A DNA stretch of 64,000 bases from Kluyvera intermedia (GCF_034424175.1 NZ_CP139986.1:3782001-3846000); one strand, 5' to 3'; shown: positions 52,137 through 62,314, numbered from the stretch's first letter. The notes: generated by a model from the letters alone, not told the origin. Numbers and translations are program-made.

Positions 52137-53417
52137 ATGAGCAAATCTGAAAATCTGTATAGCGCTGCGCGTGAACTTATCCCGGGCGGCGTGAACTCGC
52201 CAGTACGTGCCTTCACCGGCGTGGGCGGTACGCCACTGTTTATCGAGCGTGCGGACGGCGCGTACCTGTATGACGTTGATGGCAAAGCCTATATCGATTA
52301 TGTCGGTTCCTGGGGGCCGATGGTACTGGGCCACAACCACCCGGCTATCCGCAACGCGGTCATCGAGGCGGCAGAACGCGGCCTGAGCTTCGGCGCACCG
52401 ACCGAGATGGAAGTGACCATGGCGAAACTGGTGACCGAACTGGTGCCGACCATGGACATGGTGCGTATGGTGAACTCTGGTACGGAAGCGACCATGAGCG
52501 CCATTCGCCTGGCTCGCGGCTTCACTGGTCGTGACAAAATCATCAAATTCGAAGGCTGCTACCACGGCCACGCCGACTGCCTGTTGGTGAAAGCCGGTTC
52601 CGGCGCGTTGACGCTCGGCCAGCCAAACTCACCGGGCGTGCCAGCCGATTTTGCTAAACATACCCTCACCTGCACCTATAACGATCTGGCCTCCGTTCGC
52701 GCCGCGTTTGAACAATTCCCGCAGGAAGTGGCTTGTATCATCGTTGAGCCGGTCGCGGGCAACATGAACTGCATTCCACCACAACCCGATTTCCTGCCGG
52801 GCCTGCGCGCGCTGTGCGACGAGTTTGGTGCACTGCTGATTATTGACGAAGTGATGACCGGTTTCCGCGTGGCGCTGGCGGGTGCTCAGGATTACTACGG
52901 CGTGGTACCTGACCTGACTTGTCTTGGCAAAATCATCGGCGGCGGGATGCCGGTGGGTGCATTTGGCGGTCGTCGTGACGTGATGGATGCTCTGGCACCC
53001 ACCGGCCCTGTCTATCAGGCGGGGACGCTGTCCGGTAACCCGATTGCTATGGCGGCGGGCTTTGCTTGTCTGACCGAAGTGGCGCAGCCGGGCGTACATG
53101 AAACCCTGACCGCGCTGACCAACCAGCTGGCGCAAGGTCTGCTGGATGCGGCTCGCGAAACGGGAATCCCACTGGTCGTGAATAACGTCGGCGGTATGTT
53201 CGGGATCTTCTTCACCGATGCCGAAGAAGTGACCTGCTATCAGGACGTGCTGAAATGCGACGTTGAGCGCTTCAAGCACTTCTTCCATCTGATGCTGGAA
53301 GAAGGTGTGTACCTGGCGCCATCGGCGTTTGAGGCGGGCTTTATGTCTATCGCCCACAGCGAAGATGACATCAATAACACCATCGACGCCGCGCGTCGGG
53401 TGTTTGCGAAGCTGTAG
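52137..53417 (+). CDS. hemL: Glutamate-1-semialdehyde 2,1-aminomutase
   Basis: PLP enzyme that isomerises glutamate-1-semialdehyde to 5-aminolevulinate for heme, siroheme and cobalamin. It has 426 residues, the E. coli length. The PLP lysine is in [17 protein letters not shown] (Lys265 by E. coli numbering). Conserved segments include [31 protein letters not shown] and [12 protein letters not shown]. It lies between the PTS-locus regulator and fhuB, with a REP pair after its stop. Confidence 0.98.
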   Translation: MSKSENLYSAARELIPGGVNSPVRAFTGVGGTPLFIERADGAYLYDVDGKAYIDYVGSWGPMVLGHNHPAIRNAVIEAAERGLSFGAPTEMEVTMAKLVTELVPTMDMVRMVNSGTEATMSAIRLARGFTGRDKIIKFEGCYHGHADCLLVKAGSGALTLGQPNSPGVPADFAKHTLTCTYNDLASVRAAFEQFPQEVACIIVEPVAGNMNCIPPQPDFLPGLRALCDEFGALLIIDEVMTGFRVALAGAQDYYGVVPDLTCLGKIIGGGMPVGAFGGRRDVMDALAPTGPVYQAGTLSGNPIAMAAGFACLTEVAQPGVHETLTALTNQLAQGLLDAARETGIPLVVNNVGGMFGIFFTDAEEVTCYQDVLKCDVERFKHFFHLMLEEGVYLAPSAFEAGFMSIAHSEDDINNTIDAARRVFAKL

Positions 53418-53429
53418 TTTGAGTGTCGC

Positions 53430-53497
53430 CCCGGCGGCGTTACGCTTGGCCGAGCTACCGCATAGAATGTAGCCCGGCCAAGCGCAGCGAAGCCGGG
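53430..53497. repeat. REP pair (BIME-like palindrome), hemL-fhuB gap
   Basis: Arms 53430-53458 and 53469-53497 are 29-bp inverted copies with a few mismatches, separated by 10 bp. It fills the gap between convergent hemL and fhuB, like the copies at 37663 and 44377. Confidence 0.85.
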
Positions 53498-53501
53498 AAA
53501 C

Positions 53502-55484
53502 CTACCGGCTTTGCTTTCTCAACAAATAGATAAAATACGGCGCGCCGATAAAGGTCGACAGCAGTCCCGCAGGAATCTGATACGGAAACATCAGCATCCG
53601 TCCACACCAATCAGCAAACACCAGCAGCAAACCACCAATTAGTGCCGAAATCACAATGTGCGGCATCGTGCGTCGGAATCCCATCATTCGCGCAATATGC
53701 GGCGCCATCAATCCAACAAAGCTTAACGGGCCAATGGTCAACGTAGCCGCGGCGGTCAGACATGCCGCCAACAGCAACAGGCCAACACGCGCAGGCGTTA
53801 GCGCCATACCAATTGAACGCGCCGTCTCACCGCCGAGCGGTAAAATCGTCAGCCATCGGCGGCACAGCGGAACCAGCATCAACAGCACGGCCATTGCTAT
53901 CGCCGATTGCACCACCTGTTTACCCGTAGCGTTATAGGTTGAGCCCGAGATCCACGTCAGAATTTGCGCCATTCGCGGGTCGCCGCTGGCCTGCAACATC
54001 ATCAGCAACATGGTAAACGCGGTGCTCAGCGCCATCCCCGCCAGCAGCATACGGTGTGGCGAGAAACCGCCGCGCCCGGCGGCAATCAGGATAACCAGCA
54101 GCGTCACCGCAGCGCCAACGCTTCCGGCCGGCAGCAACCAACCAAAAGCGTTACCCGGCACCATAAACAGCATCAACACCACGCCGAACGCCGCACCAGA
54201 GCTTATCCCCAGGACTTCCGGGCTTGCCATCGGGTTACCGGTCAGGCGCTGGATAATACAGCCCGCCACCGCCAGCATCACCCCGGCAATCAGCGCGGAA
54301 GCGATACGCGGCCAGCGCCACTGCAACAACTGGTCGAGCAACTCACCGCTAGCCCAGTGCCAGCTAGTGGCATCACGCCCCAGCGACAGCGCGACAAACA
54401 CCGCCGCCAGTAAAATCGCCACCCCGCCCAGCGCAAACCACTGCACATGATGACGTTCACTGGCAACGCTATCGCTCGCATTCATCGACGGCGCGCTCAT
54501 ACTGCGCAGGCGTGGCAGAAGCCACAGCAGTAGCGGTGCGCCAATCAGCGCCGTCACCGAGCCGGTGGAAACTTCCATCCATACGCGGGTCAGCCACAAA
54601 ATTAACTGGTCAGAAAGCCACAGAATCAGCGCACCAATCAGCGGAGCCAGCAGCAAACGCGAGAGTAAACGTCGCGCGCCGAGCATTTTCGCCAGTAGCG
54701 GTGCAAACAGGCCGATAAAACCGATAATCCCCACCGCGTTAACCAGGAAAGCACTGATCACAATCGCCAGCGTTAACGCTCCCAAACGCGCTAATGACAG
54801 CGCCAGGCCGAGGTTACGCGCCACGCCATCGTCCAGCCCCATTAAGGTCAACGGGCGCAACAGCAGCAGCGTCAGCATCACGCCGCCCAGCAGCTGTGGC
54901 CACAGACGCTGTACCACGCTCCAGTCGGTTTGCGTCAGCGTACCGGTGCTCCACAGGAACATGCTCTGCAATTGGTCGTGATGGAAAAGTACCATCAGTT
55001 GGTTGATGGCCCCACAGTAGAGGCTGACCACCAGCCCCGCCAGAATCAACGTCACCGGCGAGAGACGTTTACCCCACGCCACGCCAAACACCAGCGCTCC
55101 GACGATACACGCGCCCGCCAGTGCGGCAAACTGCGAGGTCAGCACATCCGGCACCGCCCACAGCGTCGTGACGGTCATGCCCAACTGTGCGCCGGTGGCA
55201 ACGCCGAGCGTCGTCGGCTCGGCCAGCGGGTTACGCAGCACTTGCTGGAACAGTACGCCGACCAGCCCTAATCCAGCGCCGACTAATAGCGAAATCGCCA
55301 GACGCGGCAGCAGGCTGTAATGGAACAGCATCTGGTCGATGGCGTCGATATCCGGCTTGCTTGCCGCCTTAAACCACTGCGCGTTAGGCAACGCAATGTT
55401 GAAGTTAAACCAGGTCAGTACCAACGCGGCAATAAACAGCGTCAGTAACAGGATGGCGGCAAACGGTGAGAATTTTGCGTTCAC
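53502..55484 (-). CDS. fhuB: Ferric hydroxamate ABC permease FhuB
   Basis: Inner-membrane permease for ferrichrome and other ferric hydroxamates, working with FhuC and FhuD. It has 660 residues, as in E. coli, and is a natural fusion of two BtuC-like permease halves (about 1-330 and 340-660), each with about ten membrane segments. The family segment GPLSFVGLMAPHIAR appears in the second half and GIIGFIGLFAPLLAK in the first. Its start overlaps the fhuD stop by 4 bp. Confidence 0.97.
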   Translation of the reverse strand: MNAKFSPFAAILLLTLFIAALVLTWFNFNIALPNAQWFKAASKPDIDAIDQMLFHYSLLPRLAISLLVGAGLGLVGVLFQQVLRNPLAEPTTLGVATGAQLGMTVTTLWAVPDVLTSQFAALAGACIVGALVFGVAWGKRLSPVTLILAGLVVSLYCGAINQLMVLFHHDQLQSMFLWSTGTLTQTDWSVVQRLWPQLLGGVMLTLLLLRPLTLMGLDDGVARNLGLALSLARLGALTLAIVISAFLVNAVGIIGFIGLFAPLLAKMLGARRLLSRLLLAPLIGALILWLSDQLILWLTRVWMEVSTGSVTALIGAPLLLWLLPRLRSMSAPSMNASDSVASERHHVQWFALGGVAILLAAVFVALSLGRDATSWHWASGELLDQLLQWRWPRIASALIAGVMLAVAGCIIQRLTGNPMASPEVLGISSGAAFGVVLMLFMVPGNAFGWLLPAGSVGAAVTLLVILIAAGRGGFSPHRMLLAGMALSTAFTMLLMMLQASGDPRMAQILTWISGSTYNATGKQVVQSAIAMAVLLMLVPLCRRWLTILPLGGETARSIGMALTPARVGLLLLAACLTAAATLTIGPLSFVGLMAPHIARMMGFRRTMPHIVISALIGGLLLVFADWCGRMLMFPYQIPAGLLSTFIGAPYFIYLLRKQSR

Positions 55485-56371
55485 GCTTTGCCTCCCAATG
55501 CGTTATCCAGAATGCGGGCAAAGTGCATCGCCGACAGCGTAGCGCCGTAGAACCATACCGCCGGAACCACCTGCATACGGTTGGCACGAACGAACGGCAT
55601 CGCCTGCCACAGCGGGGTGGCGGTAAGCTGACGCATTTCAGCGGCATTACCGTGATCGAAACACAGGACGTCGACATCTTTGTAAGCCGCCAGACGGTCG
55701 ATTCCAACCGCCGTGCTGCCCCAGAAGTTTGTTTCCCCCTGCCAGGCGTTTTTGACGCCTAGGCGGTCGAGCACTTCCTGGAACAGACAGTTGGGGCCGA
55801 ATACCAGCATATGGCGCGGGTCGAGCAGCGACATCATCAATAATGGGCGATCGCCACGCTGTTGAAAGCGCGGTTTCAGGCTGTCGATAAACGCATCAAA
55901 TTCAGCCAGATGGCGCTGTGCCACCGCCTGTTTGTCGAGCATATCAGCCATCTCTAGCAGCGAACGCTGTGCCTGAGCCAGCGGCTTTTTACCGTCGCTG
56001 AAGGCAAAGCTGCGACCGGGCGCGATTCTGGCGAGGATCTCCGGCGAGGGGCCATAACCCGCTGACCAGACCAGCATGGAAGGCTTCATCTGCGTCAACA
56101 GTTCGAGATTAGGTTCGGTGCGTAGCCCCACATCAATGACCGAGTCCGGCAGTGCTGGTTCGTTAACCCACATCCGGTAGTTCGGGATATCCGCCACGCC
56201 ATAGGGGGTGACGCCCAGCGCCAACATCAGTTCAACGGGTAGCCATTCCAGCGCCACGATACGTTCAGCGCTAATCGGCGCGGCCTGCGCCTTTTGCATC
56301 TGCCACAGCAGCGGCGAGAGCGCCATCGCCGTCAGCAAACGGCGGCGGCTAATCAGGTTTGAAGCGGTCAT
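55481..56371 (-). CDS. fhuD: Periplasmic ferric hydroxamate-binding protein FhuD
   Basis: Binds ferric hydroxamates in the periplasm and hands them to FhuBC. It has 296 residues, as in E. coli. The signal peptide has a twin-arginine motif (ISRRRLLTAMAL) and ends near AQA, consistent with Tat export known for E. coli FhuD. Binding-site segments WSAGYGPSPE and NFWGSTAVGIDRL are present. It shares one base with the fhuC stop (TGATG) and overlaps fhuB by 4 bp. Confidence 0.97.
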   Translation of the reverse strand: MTASNLISRRRLLTAMALSPLLWQMQKAQAAPISAERIVALEWLPVELMLALGVTPYGVADIPNYRMWVNEPALPDSVIDVGLRTEPNLELLTQMKPSMLVWSAGYGPSPEILARIAPGRSFAFSDGKKPLAQAQRSLLEMADMLDKQAVAQRHLAEFDAFIDSLKPRFQQRGDRPLLMMSLLDPRHMLVFGPNCLFQEVLDRLGVKNAWQGETNFWGSTAVGIDRLAAYKDVDVLCFDHGNAAEMRQLTATPLWQAMPFVRANRMQVVPAVWFYGATLSAMHFARILDNALGGKA

Positions 56372-57168
56372 CAGTAGACAAAACTTACCGGTGCGGCACC
56401 GGCTGGATGAGGCAGGATCCCCATTGGGATACCGTAGATTTTTTCCAGCGTTTCACTGCGCATCAGCTCATCAGGCGTGCCCTGAGCAATCATCTCACCG
56501 CCGCGCAGCGCGACCAGATAATCACAGTAACGCGCCGCCATGTTGATGTCGTGCAGCACGGCAATGACCGTCAATCCACGCTGTTCGCTCAAGCGATGAA
56601 TCAGCGCCAGCACGTCAACCTGGTGCGCAATATCCAGCGCTGAGGTCGGTTCGTCGAGCAGCAGGCAGCGGCTATCTTGCGCTACCAGCATGGCAATCCA
56701 CGCGCGTTGACGCTCCCCGCCAGAGAGGCTGTCCACCAGGCGCTGCGCCAGCGGTTTCAGGCCCACCAGCGCTATAGCTTCATCGACTTTTTCACGGTCA
56801 GCTACGCCAAATCGCCCTAACGCGCCGTGCCATGGATAGCGACCAATCGCCACCAGTTCACGCACCGTCATCCCTTCTGCGGGCGGCAATTGCTGCGGCA
56901 GATAGGCAACCTTGCGGGCAAACGCTTTGCTGTTCCAGCTCGCCAGCGGCTGGCTATCCAGCAGAATCTCGCCTTCCGACGGTGGCTGATGGCGGCCCAA
57001 CATTTTCAACAAAGTTGATTTGCCCGAGCCGTTGTGGCCGATAAGTCCGGTCACTTTGCCCGCAGGGAAGGTTAAGGAGAGTGGATGTAACAGGGTGCGA
57101 CCAGGCACACGGAAAGCCACCTCGTCCAGAGAAAAAGTGGTGTCGGAATGAGTAGTGTTGTCCTGCAT
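56371..57168 (-). CDS. fhuC: Ferric hydroxamate ABC ATPase FhuC
   Basis: ATPase driving ferric hydroxamate import with FhuB. From ATG 57168 it has 265 residues, as in E. coli; the start 12 bp upstream is not supported. Walker A is GHNGSGKST (44-52), the Q-loop lies in AYLPQQLPPAE, the signature is LSGGERQRAW, and Walker B is LLLDEPTSALD, followed by the H-loop histidine in VLHDIN. A hairpin separates it from fhuA. Confidence 0.97.
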   Translation of the reverse strand: MQDNTTHSDTTFSLDEVAFRVPGRTLLHPLSLTFPAGKVTGLIGHNGSGKSTLLKMLGRHQPPSEGEILLDSQPLASWNSKAFARKVAYLPQQLPPAEGMTVRELVAIGRYPWHGALGRFGVADREKVDEAIALVGLKPLAQRLVDSLSGGERQRAWIAMLVAQDSRCLLLDEPTSALDIAHQVDVLALIHRLSEQRGLTVIAVLHDINMAARYCDYLVALRGGEMIAQGTPDELMRSETLEKIYGIPMGILPHPAGAAPVSFVY

Positions 57169-57183
57169 AACCGTCAACATGTT

Positions 57184-57209
57184 AAAGGGCGCGGAAAACC
57201 CGCGCCCTT
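57184..57209 (-). terminator. Intercistronic hairpin between fhuA and fhuC
   Basis: On the minus strand AAGGGCGCGG and CCGCGCCCTT (57185-57194 and 57200-57209) pair around a five-base loop, then TTTAACATG. It resembles a weak terminator inside the fhuACDB operon and could set a high FhuA to FhuCDB ratio. Confidence 0.55.
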
Positions 57210-57216
57210 GAGGTGG

Positions 57217-59421
57217 TTAGAAACGGAACGTTGCGGTGGCAACAACCTGACGCTCTGCGCCCCAGTAGCAAGCGTATTCGCTATAGCAGCTGGAGACGTA
57301 TTCACGGTTAAACAGGTTATTGACGTTAACAGCAACGGATGAACCCGGCAGGCCGAAGCGAGACAGTTCGTATTTCACCATTGCGTCAGCCACGGTGTAG
57401 CCGCCGACGTTAAACGAATCATTTTTCTTCGCCGCGTCATTTTTGTAGTAGCTTACCGTCGAACCGGTGTAACGCACGCCCGCACCAAAGGTCAGTCCGC
57501 TGAGCGCCGTGTCGTAGAAGGTGTAGTCAGTCCACAGAGAGGCTTGATTACGTGGAACCTCTGCCGGGCGTTTACCCTTGAAGATGGTGTCCTCAGTGTA
57601 TTCAGCATCGTTATAGCTATAGGCTGCCGTCACGTTGATATTTTCGTTAACTGCCGCTTTTGCTTCCAGCTCAAGACCACGGGAACGAATTTCGCCTGCC
57701 TGTACGCTGTACAGACCGGTTGAGTCGTTCGGGTCAGACGTAAGGTTTTTGTCTTTGGTGAGCTGGTAAATTGCCGCCGTCAGGACCACCGGCATATCTT
57801 TCGGTACGTACTTCACGCCAGCTTCATACTGCTTGCCGCGAGACGGATCGAACGGCTTGCCATCTTTTGTTGAGCCAGACGTCGGTTCGAAAGATTCGCT
57901 GTAGCTGAAATACGGAGAGATTCCGTTATCAAACAGATAGTTCAGACCACCACGCCAGGTAAATTGCTGGTCATGATTCTGCGCCAGAGAGTTGCTGGAG
58001 CGGGTCAGGGTTGAGGCCATCGCGTAGTCATAGCGACCACCCAGCGTCAGCACCCATTTGTCCCATTCCATCTGATCCTGCGCATACAGACCGGTCTGTT
58101 CCATACGGTTAAGTACCGCATACGGGAAGTTAACGGAAACGTTCGGATTACCGTACTGCGGGTTGCTCATATCCAGCGGGCTGGCTGAACCATACTGAGC
58201 GTCAATATCGTTACGCATGCGTGAATAATCCACGCCGGTCAGCAGCGTATGCGCTACATCGCCAGTCGCGAAGTTAGACTGCAGTTGGTTATCAACGGTG
58301 AAAGTATTGAGGTCTTCATCAGAACGAACGTACTGACGATTAATTTTACCCGGCGCGATATAGCCATAACCGTAAACGGAACGATATAGTGTTTTCACCT
58401 GGTCGTAGCGCAGGTTCTGGCGCACGGTGAAGGTATCGTTAAATTCGTGCGAGAAGTTGTAGCCCACCATCTGCTGACGGCGCTGCATCTTATTATCACG
58501 CTCACCTTCGTTGAAATCGGTCGGCAGCTTGTGCGCATTACCGTTAGCATCGTAATAAGGCACAACCGTACCTTCGCGCGGTAACCAACCGTAGTAACCC
58601 GCATTCGGGTCGCTCTGGAAGTTGCTCAGGAAGGTGAAGTCGGTTTTATCATCCGGGCGCCAGCTAAAGGATGGAGCAATGGCATAGCGATTCGATTTCG
58701 CCATCTCCTGCTGCGTATCCTGGCTGCGGCCTAAACCGGTCAGACGATAGGACCATACACCATCGTCATCAATTGCATCACTGAAGTCAAAACCGGTCTG
58801 CCAGAGGTTATCTGTGCCCATTTTGAACTGAATTTCACGCAGCGGCTCGGTCGTCGGACGCTTGCTGACCATGCTGACGATACCGCCCGGGTTGCTGTTG
58901 CCGTACAGCACGGACGTTGGCCCACGCATCACTTCAACACGTTCGAGGAAATACGGGTCCATCGAAATTTCAGAGTAGTTATTGCCCTGAAGCTTCATGC
59001 CATCCAGATACTGGTTGGTGTTAACGGTGGTCGGCGCAGTAAAACCACGAATAGAAACAACATCATATGTTGATGAGCTACCACGAGTCGAGAACACGCT
59101 TGGCGTATAGGCCATCGCATCTTTGACGGTCGTCGGCTGACGAATATCCATCTCTTGACGGGTAATCACAGAGACAGACTGCGGGGTCTTCTCAATCGAG
59201 GTATCCGTTTTGGTTGCCGTCGCAGAATGCTTAGCGGCAATCGTTGCTGCCGGGCCCCAGGCGCTTTCCTGAGAAACAGGAGCGGCGGTAACGGTGATGG
59301 TTTCTTCTTTCGGTTCAACTGCCGCCTGTGCGTAAACAGACATGCCGCTAACCGCTGTGGCGACTACGACTGCGATTTTACGCAGCGAGTTGTTTGGCTG
59401 AGCAGTTTTAAGACGCGCCAT
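57217..59421 (-). CDS. fhuA: TonB-dependent ferrichrome-type receptor, FhuA family
   Basis: Outer-membrane receptor for ferric hydroxamates. From ATG 59421 it has 734 residues, and E. coli FhuA has 747; an open frame to 59511 is not used. The signal peptide and first 60 residues are nearly those of E. coli FhuA, including TonB box EETITVTAA. The plug carries SVRG-like signals and TTEPL. Ferrichrome-contact residues seen by alignment include the Arg in STRGSS, YYGW and VYGYG, but the plug apex after IRGF differs (TAPTTVNTNQ). The large loop 4 disulfide pair of E. coli is missing, while the C-terminal pair (SSCYSEYACYWG) is kept. It ends with the usual terminal Phe. Confidence 0.9.
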   Translation of the reverse strand: MARLKTAQPNNSLRKIAVVVATAVSGMSVYAQAAVEPKEETITVTAAPVSQESAWGPAATIAAKHSATATKTDTSIEKTPQSVSVITRQEMDIRQPTTVKDAMAYTPSVFSTRGSSSTYDVVSIRGFTAPTTVNTNQYLDGMKLQGNNYSEISMDPYFLERVEVMRGPTSVLYGNSNPGGIVSMVSKRPTTEPLREIQFKMGTDNLWQTGFDFSDAIDDDGVWSYRLTGLGRSQDTQQEMAKSNRYAIAPSFSWRPDDKTDFTFLSNFQSDPNAGYYGWLPREGTVVPYYDANGNAHKLPTDFNEGERDNKMQRRQQMVGYNFSHEFNDTFTVRQNLRYDQVKTLYRSVYGYGYIAPGKINRQYVRSDEDLNTFTVDNQLQSNFATGDVAHTLLTGVDYSRMRNDIDAQYGSASPLDMSNPQYGNPNVSVNFPYAVLNRMEQTGLYAQDQMEWDKWVLTLGGRYDYAMASTLTRSSNSLAQNHDQQFTWRGGLNYLFDNGISPYFSYSESFEPTSGSTKDGKPFDPSRGKQYEAGVKYVPKDMPVVLTAAIYQLTKDKNLTSDPNDSTGLYSVQAGEIRSRGLELEAKAAVNENINVTAAYSYNDAEYTEDTIFKGKRPAEVPRNQASLWTDYTFYDTALSGLTFGAGVRYTGSTVSYYKNDAAKKNDSFNVGGYTVADAMVKYELSRFGLPGSSVAVNVNNLFNREYVSSCYSEYACYWGAERQVVATATFRF

Positions 59422-59454
59422 TGGTATATCTCTAATGAAGTGAATGATAACGTA

Positions 59455-59473
59455 AACGAGAATTATTATTATA
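59455..59473 (-). promoter_or_regulatory. Fur box upstream of fhuA
   Basis: On the minus strand TATAATAATAATTCTCGTT matches the 19-bp Fur consensus GATAATGATAATCATTATC at 12 positions and lies 34 bp before the fhuA ATG, where E. coli fhuA has a very similar site. It implies iron repression of fhuACDB. The whole 315-bp fhuA-mrcB gap holds this site, the mrcB terminator and a REP pair. Confidence 0.8.
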
Positions 59474-59582
59474 ACCGAAGCATAATAGGACAGCCGACGG
59501 ACGCATAGCAAGTGATATAAGCCCCTACCATAATTAAGGGGTTAAGAAATAAACAGATGAAATAAAGGCGTTAAGAAAACGA

Positions 59583-59612
59583 TAAAAAAAACCTCTGCGG
59601 TTAACAGAGGTT
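59583..59612 (-). terminator. Terminator after mrcB
   Basis: On the minus strand AACCTCTG and CAGAGGTT (59605-59612 and 59590-59597) form an 8-bp stem followed by a run of Ts. It lies 125 bp after the mrcB stop, beyond a REP pair. Confidence 0.82.
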
Positions 59613-59633
59613 CAGTGTCGATGGGTGCCCGAG

Positions 59634-59709
59634 GCCCCGGGGGCGGCGTAAACGCCTTGCCCGGGCTACAGATTGGTGTAGGCCGGATAAGGCGTAGCTG
59701 GCATCCGGC
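59634..59709. repeat. REP pair, mrcB-fhuA gap
   Basis: Two head-to-head REP units. The right one (59678-59709) reads, reversed, GCCGGATGCC then CGCCTTATCCGGCCTAC, close to the classic enteric REP consensus. The left (59634-59669) is a GC-rich variant, GGCGGCGTAAACGCC then TTGCCCGGGCTAC. They lie between the mrcB stop and its terminator. Confidence 0.82.
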
Positions 59710-59736
59710 AATCTGCTCTGGTGTCCACAGTATCGA

Positions 59737-62271
59737 CTAGTTACCGCCGAACATATCTTTAATCCAGCCCGCTACGCCGTCGCTGTCTTTCTTCTCTCCC
59801 GCAGGCGGCTGTTGTTGTTGCTGCTGCTGTTGCGGTTGAGAAGAGGACGAATCAAACGGATTCGCTGACTGCTGCTGTTCAATCGCCTGCTGGCTCTGCT
59901 GGCAGAGCGCATCCGGGTCGGTTGTCCAGACCGGCAGCATACGCATTCCGCCACCACCGCAGATAAAGTTGCCGTTTTCATCGACGCCCATATCCACCAC
60001 ATCTTCCGGCGCGGTGAGATTCAGCGCGATAGGCGACTGGCTGGTCAGGTAGCGTTGATAAATAGACATCGCTCCGCTAGCACCGTACAGCTTGGTCGGC
60101 TGGTTATTATCACGACCCACCCAAGTGATCACCACTTCACGACCATCAATCCCGGCAAACCAGGTGTCGACGTTGTTGTTGGTGGTCCCGGTTTTACCGG
60201 CCAGATGCAGATTCGGGTATTTCGCTCCCAGTTGACGACCAGTACCGCGTTGAACAACCTGCTGCATCGTCCACAGCGTCATATACGCCGCCTGTGCCGG
60301 AACGGCACGCTCAGCCTGCGGGAAGCTTTGATACAACACGGTACCGTCTTCTGCAATGACCGAGCGCAACGCTGACAGCGTCGCACGGTTACCACCGCTA
60401 GCAATGGTCTGGAACGCCTGCGCCACTTCAATCGGCGTTAGGTTCAATGCCCCCAGCAGCATTGCTGGAACCGGATGCAACTGATCTTTTGGTGCACCCA
60501 GCTTCTGCCAGGTATCGGTGACCGCCGGCAGACCCAGCGCCATCCCGAGGTTAACGGTTGGCACGTTCATCGAACGGGTCAACGCATCCACTAGCATCAC
60601 TTGACCACTGTAGCGACGATCGTCGTTCTGCGGTGACCAGACCTGACCATTTGGCTGGCGCAGGGCAATCGGTGCATCGGCAATCCAGGTGTTGAGGCGA
60701 TACTGATTCGGCTGGCTGAGCGCGGTCAGATAGGTTGCCGGTTTTGCCAGAGAACCAATCGAACGACGCGCCTGCATCGCACGGTTGTAACCGGCGAACT
60801 GCGGCTCGGCACCGCCAACCATCGCGCGAACTTCACCGCTGAAGCGGTCAACGACCACCATCGCAGTTTCCAGATCGCTCAGCTTGCGCTGTTTCTTCAG
60901 TACCGGAATACCTTCAGTTGCCGCTTTTTCTGCCGCATCCTGCGCCACCGAGTCAAAGGTGGTGAAGATTTTCACCCCGGACAGGTCTTTGACCTTATCG
61001 CCCAGTTTTGCCTGCAGTTCCTGACGCACCATCTGCATAAACGCTGGCTGTGGTGAAATCACCCCACCGCGCGGCTGTACGCCCAACGGACGTGCGCTCA
61101 GCATGTCGTAGAGTTCCTGGTCGATCACTTTCTGCTGTTGCAGCAAGCGCAGCACCAGGTTACGACGTTCCAGCGACAGTTTCGGGTTACGCCACGGGTT
61201 GTAGATCGACGCCCCCTTCACCATCCCCACCAGCAGCGCCTGCTGGTCGAGGCTCAGCTCTTCCACCGGGCGGCCAAAGTAATAAAGGCTTGCCAGCGGG
61301 AAACCGCGAATTTCATTGTCGCCGCTCTGACCGAGATAGACCTCGTTCATATACAGCTCAAGGATACGGTCTTTGCTGTAGCGCGCATCCATGATCAGCG
61401 CCATATAGGCTTCGTTAGCCTTACGCCAGTATGAACGCTCGCTGGAGAGGAACAGGTTCTTCACCAGCTGCTGCGTCAGCGTACTCGCCCCTTGCACCGT
61501 GCGTCCGGCGGTCAGGTTGGCCAACATCGCACGACCAATCGAGTAGAAGCTGATGCCGTCATGCTCGTAGAAGTGGCGGTCTTCGGTGGCGATAAGCGTG
61601 TCCACCAGCAGATCCGGGAAACCGTTACGCGGCACGAACAGACGCTGCTCGCCGTTTGGCGAGGACATCATGGTAATAAGCCGCGGATCGAGTCGGAAGA
61701 AACCGAACTGGCGGTTGCTGTCCATATTCTCGATGGTTTCCAGATGATCGCCATCAAAGGTCAGACGCGCGCGCACCTGCCCTTCTTTACTGTCCGGGAA
61801 ATCGAACGGGCGGCGGATCATCTCGATGCTGTTGGCCTGCACGGTAAATTCACCGGGACGCGTCATCGCCGTCACCTGGCGATACTGCGTTGCCGTCAGC
61901 AGCTGAACCATCTCTTTCTTACTGATGGACATATCCGGCTCAAGGTTGACCATGCGGCCATATACCGCCGCCGGAAGCTGCCAGACTTTGCCATCAATAC
62001 GGCTACGGATTTTTTGATCCAGGTAGACACCGTAAATCGCGATCAGTACCGCAAAGACAATGCCCAGTTTGACCAGGAACCACAGCCAGCGGCGTTTGCC
62101 ACGGGGTTTGCCGCCTTTGCCGCCACCTTTACGCGAGCGCGGTTTTTCTTCTTCGTAACCATCATCATCGTCATAATCGTCGTCATACTGCTGGCGACGG
62201 CTTACCTTTTGTTTTGCCGGACGTGCAGGCTTTCCTTTACGTCCAATTGGCTCGCGGTCATTCCCCGCCAT
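59737..62271 (-). CDS. mrcB: Penicillin-binding protein 1b (glycosyltransferase/transpeptidase)
   Basis: Bifunctional peptidoglycan synthase, stimulated by LpoB. From ATG 62271 it has 844 residues, as in E. coli; the ATG six codons upstream is not supported. The cytoplasmic N-terminus is rich in Lys, Arg and Asp ([12 protein letters not shown]), followed by one membrane helix near 68-90 and the UB2H domain. The GT51 domain has [12 protein letters not shown] with the catalytic Glu, and the transpeptidase has SLAK and KTGTT. The C-terminal tail has a run of eight glutamines, then [17 protein letters not shown]. hrpB lies upstream. Confidence 0.97.
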   Translation of the reverse strand: MAGNDREPIGRKGKPARPAKQKVSRRQQYDDDYDDDDGYEEEKPRSRKGGGKGGKPRGKRRWLWFLVKLGIVFAVLIAIYGVYLDQKIRSRIDGKVWQLPAAVYGRMVNLEPDMSISKKEMVQLLTATQYRQVTAMTRPGEFTVQANSIEMIRRPFDFPDSKEGQVRARLTFDGDHLETIENMDSNRQFGFFRLDPRLITMMSSPNGEQRLFVPRNGFPDLLVDTLIATEDRHFYEHDGISFYSIGRAMLANLTAGRTVQGASTLTQQLVKNLFLSSERSYWRKANEAYMALIMDARYSKDRILELYMNEVYLGQSGDNEIRGFPLASLYYFGRPVEELSLDQQALLVGMVKGASIYNPWRNPKLSLERRNLVLRLLQQQKVIDQELYDMLSARPLGVQPRGGVISPQPAFMQMVRQELQAKLGDKVKDLSGVKIFTTFDSVAQDAAEKAATEGIPVLKKQRKLSDLETAMVVVDRFSGEVRAMVGGAEPQFAGYNRAMQARRSIGSLAKPATYLTALSQPNQYRLNTWIADAPIALRQPNGQVWSPQNDDRRYSGQVMLVDALTRSMNVPTVNLGMALGLPAVTDTWQKLGAPKDQLHPVPAMLLGALNLTPIEVAQAFQTIASGGNRATLSALRSVIAEDGTVLYQSFPQAERAVPAQAAYMTLWTMQQVVQRGTGRQLGAKYPNLHLAGKTGTTNNNVDTWFAGIDGREVVITWVGRDNNQPTKLYGASGAMSIYQRYLTSQSPIALNLTAPEDVVDMGVDENGNFICGGGGMRMLPVWTTDPDALCQQSQQAIEQQQSANPFDSSSSQPQQQQQQQQPPAGEKKDSDGVAGWIKDMFGGN

Positions 62272-62314
62272 GCTTTCTCTCCGCAACATTCAGGCATAAA
62301 GGCCTGATTCTCAA

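Noticed and set aside
59797..59845. CAG/CAA repeat coding polyglutamine in the MrcB tail
   Set aside because: E. coli PBP1b has a similar Gln-rich C-terminal tail, so this is ordinary low-complexity sequence and not a new feature.
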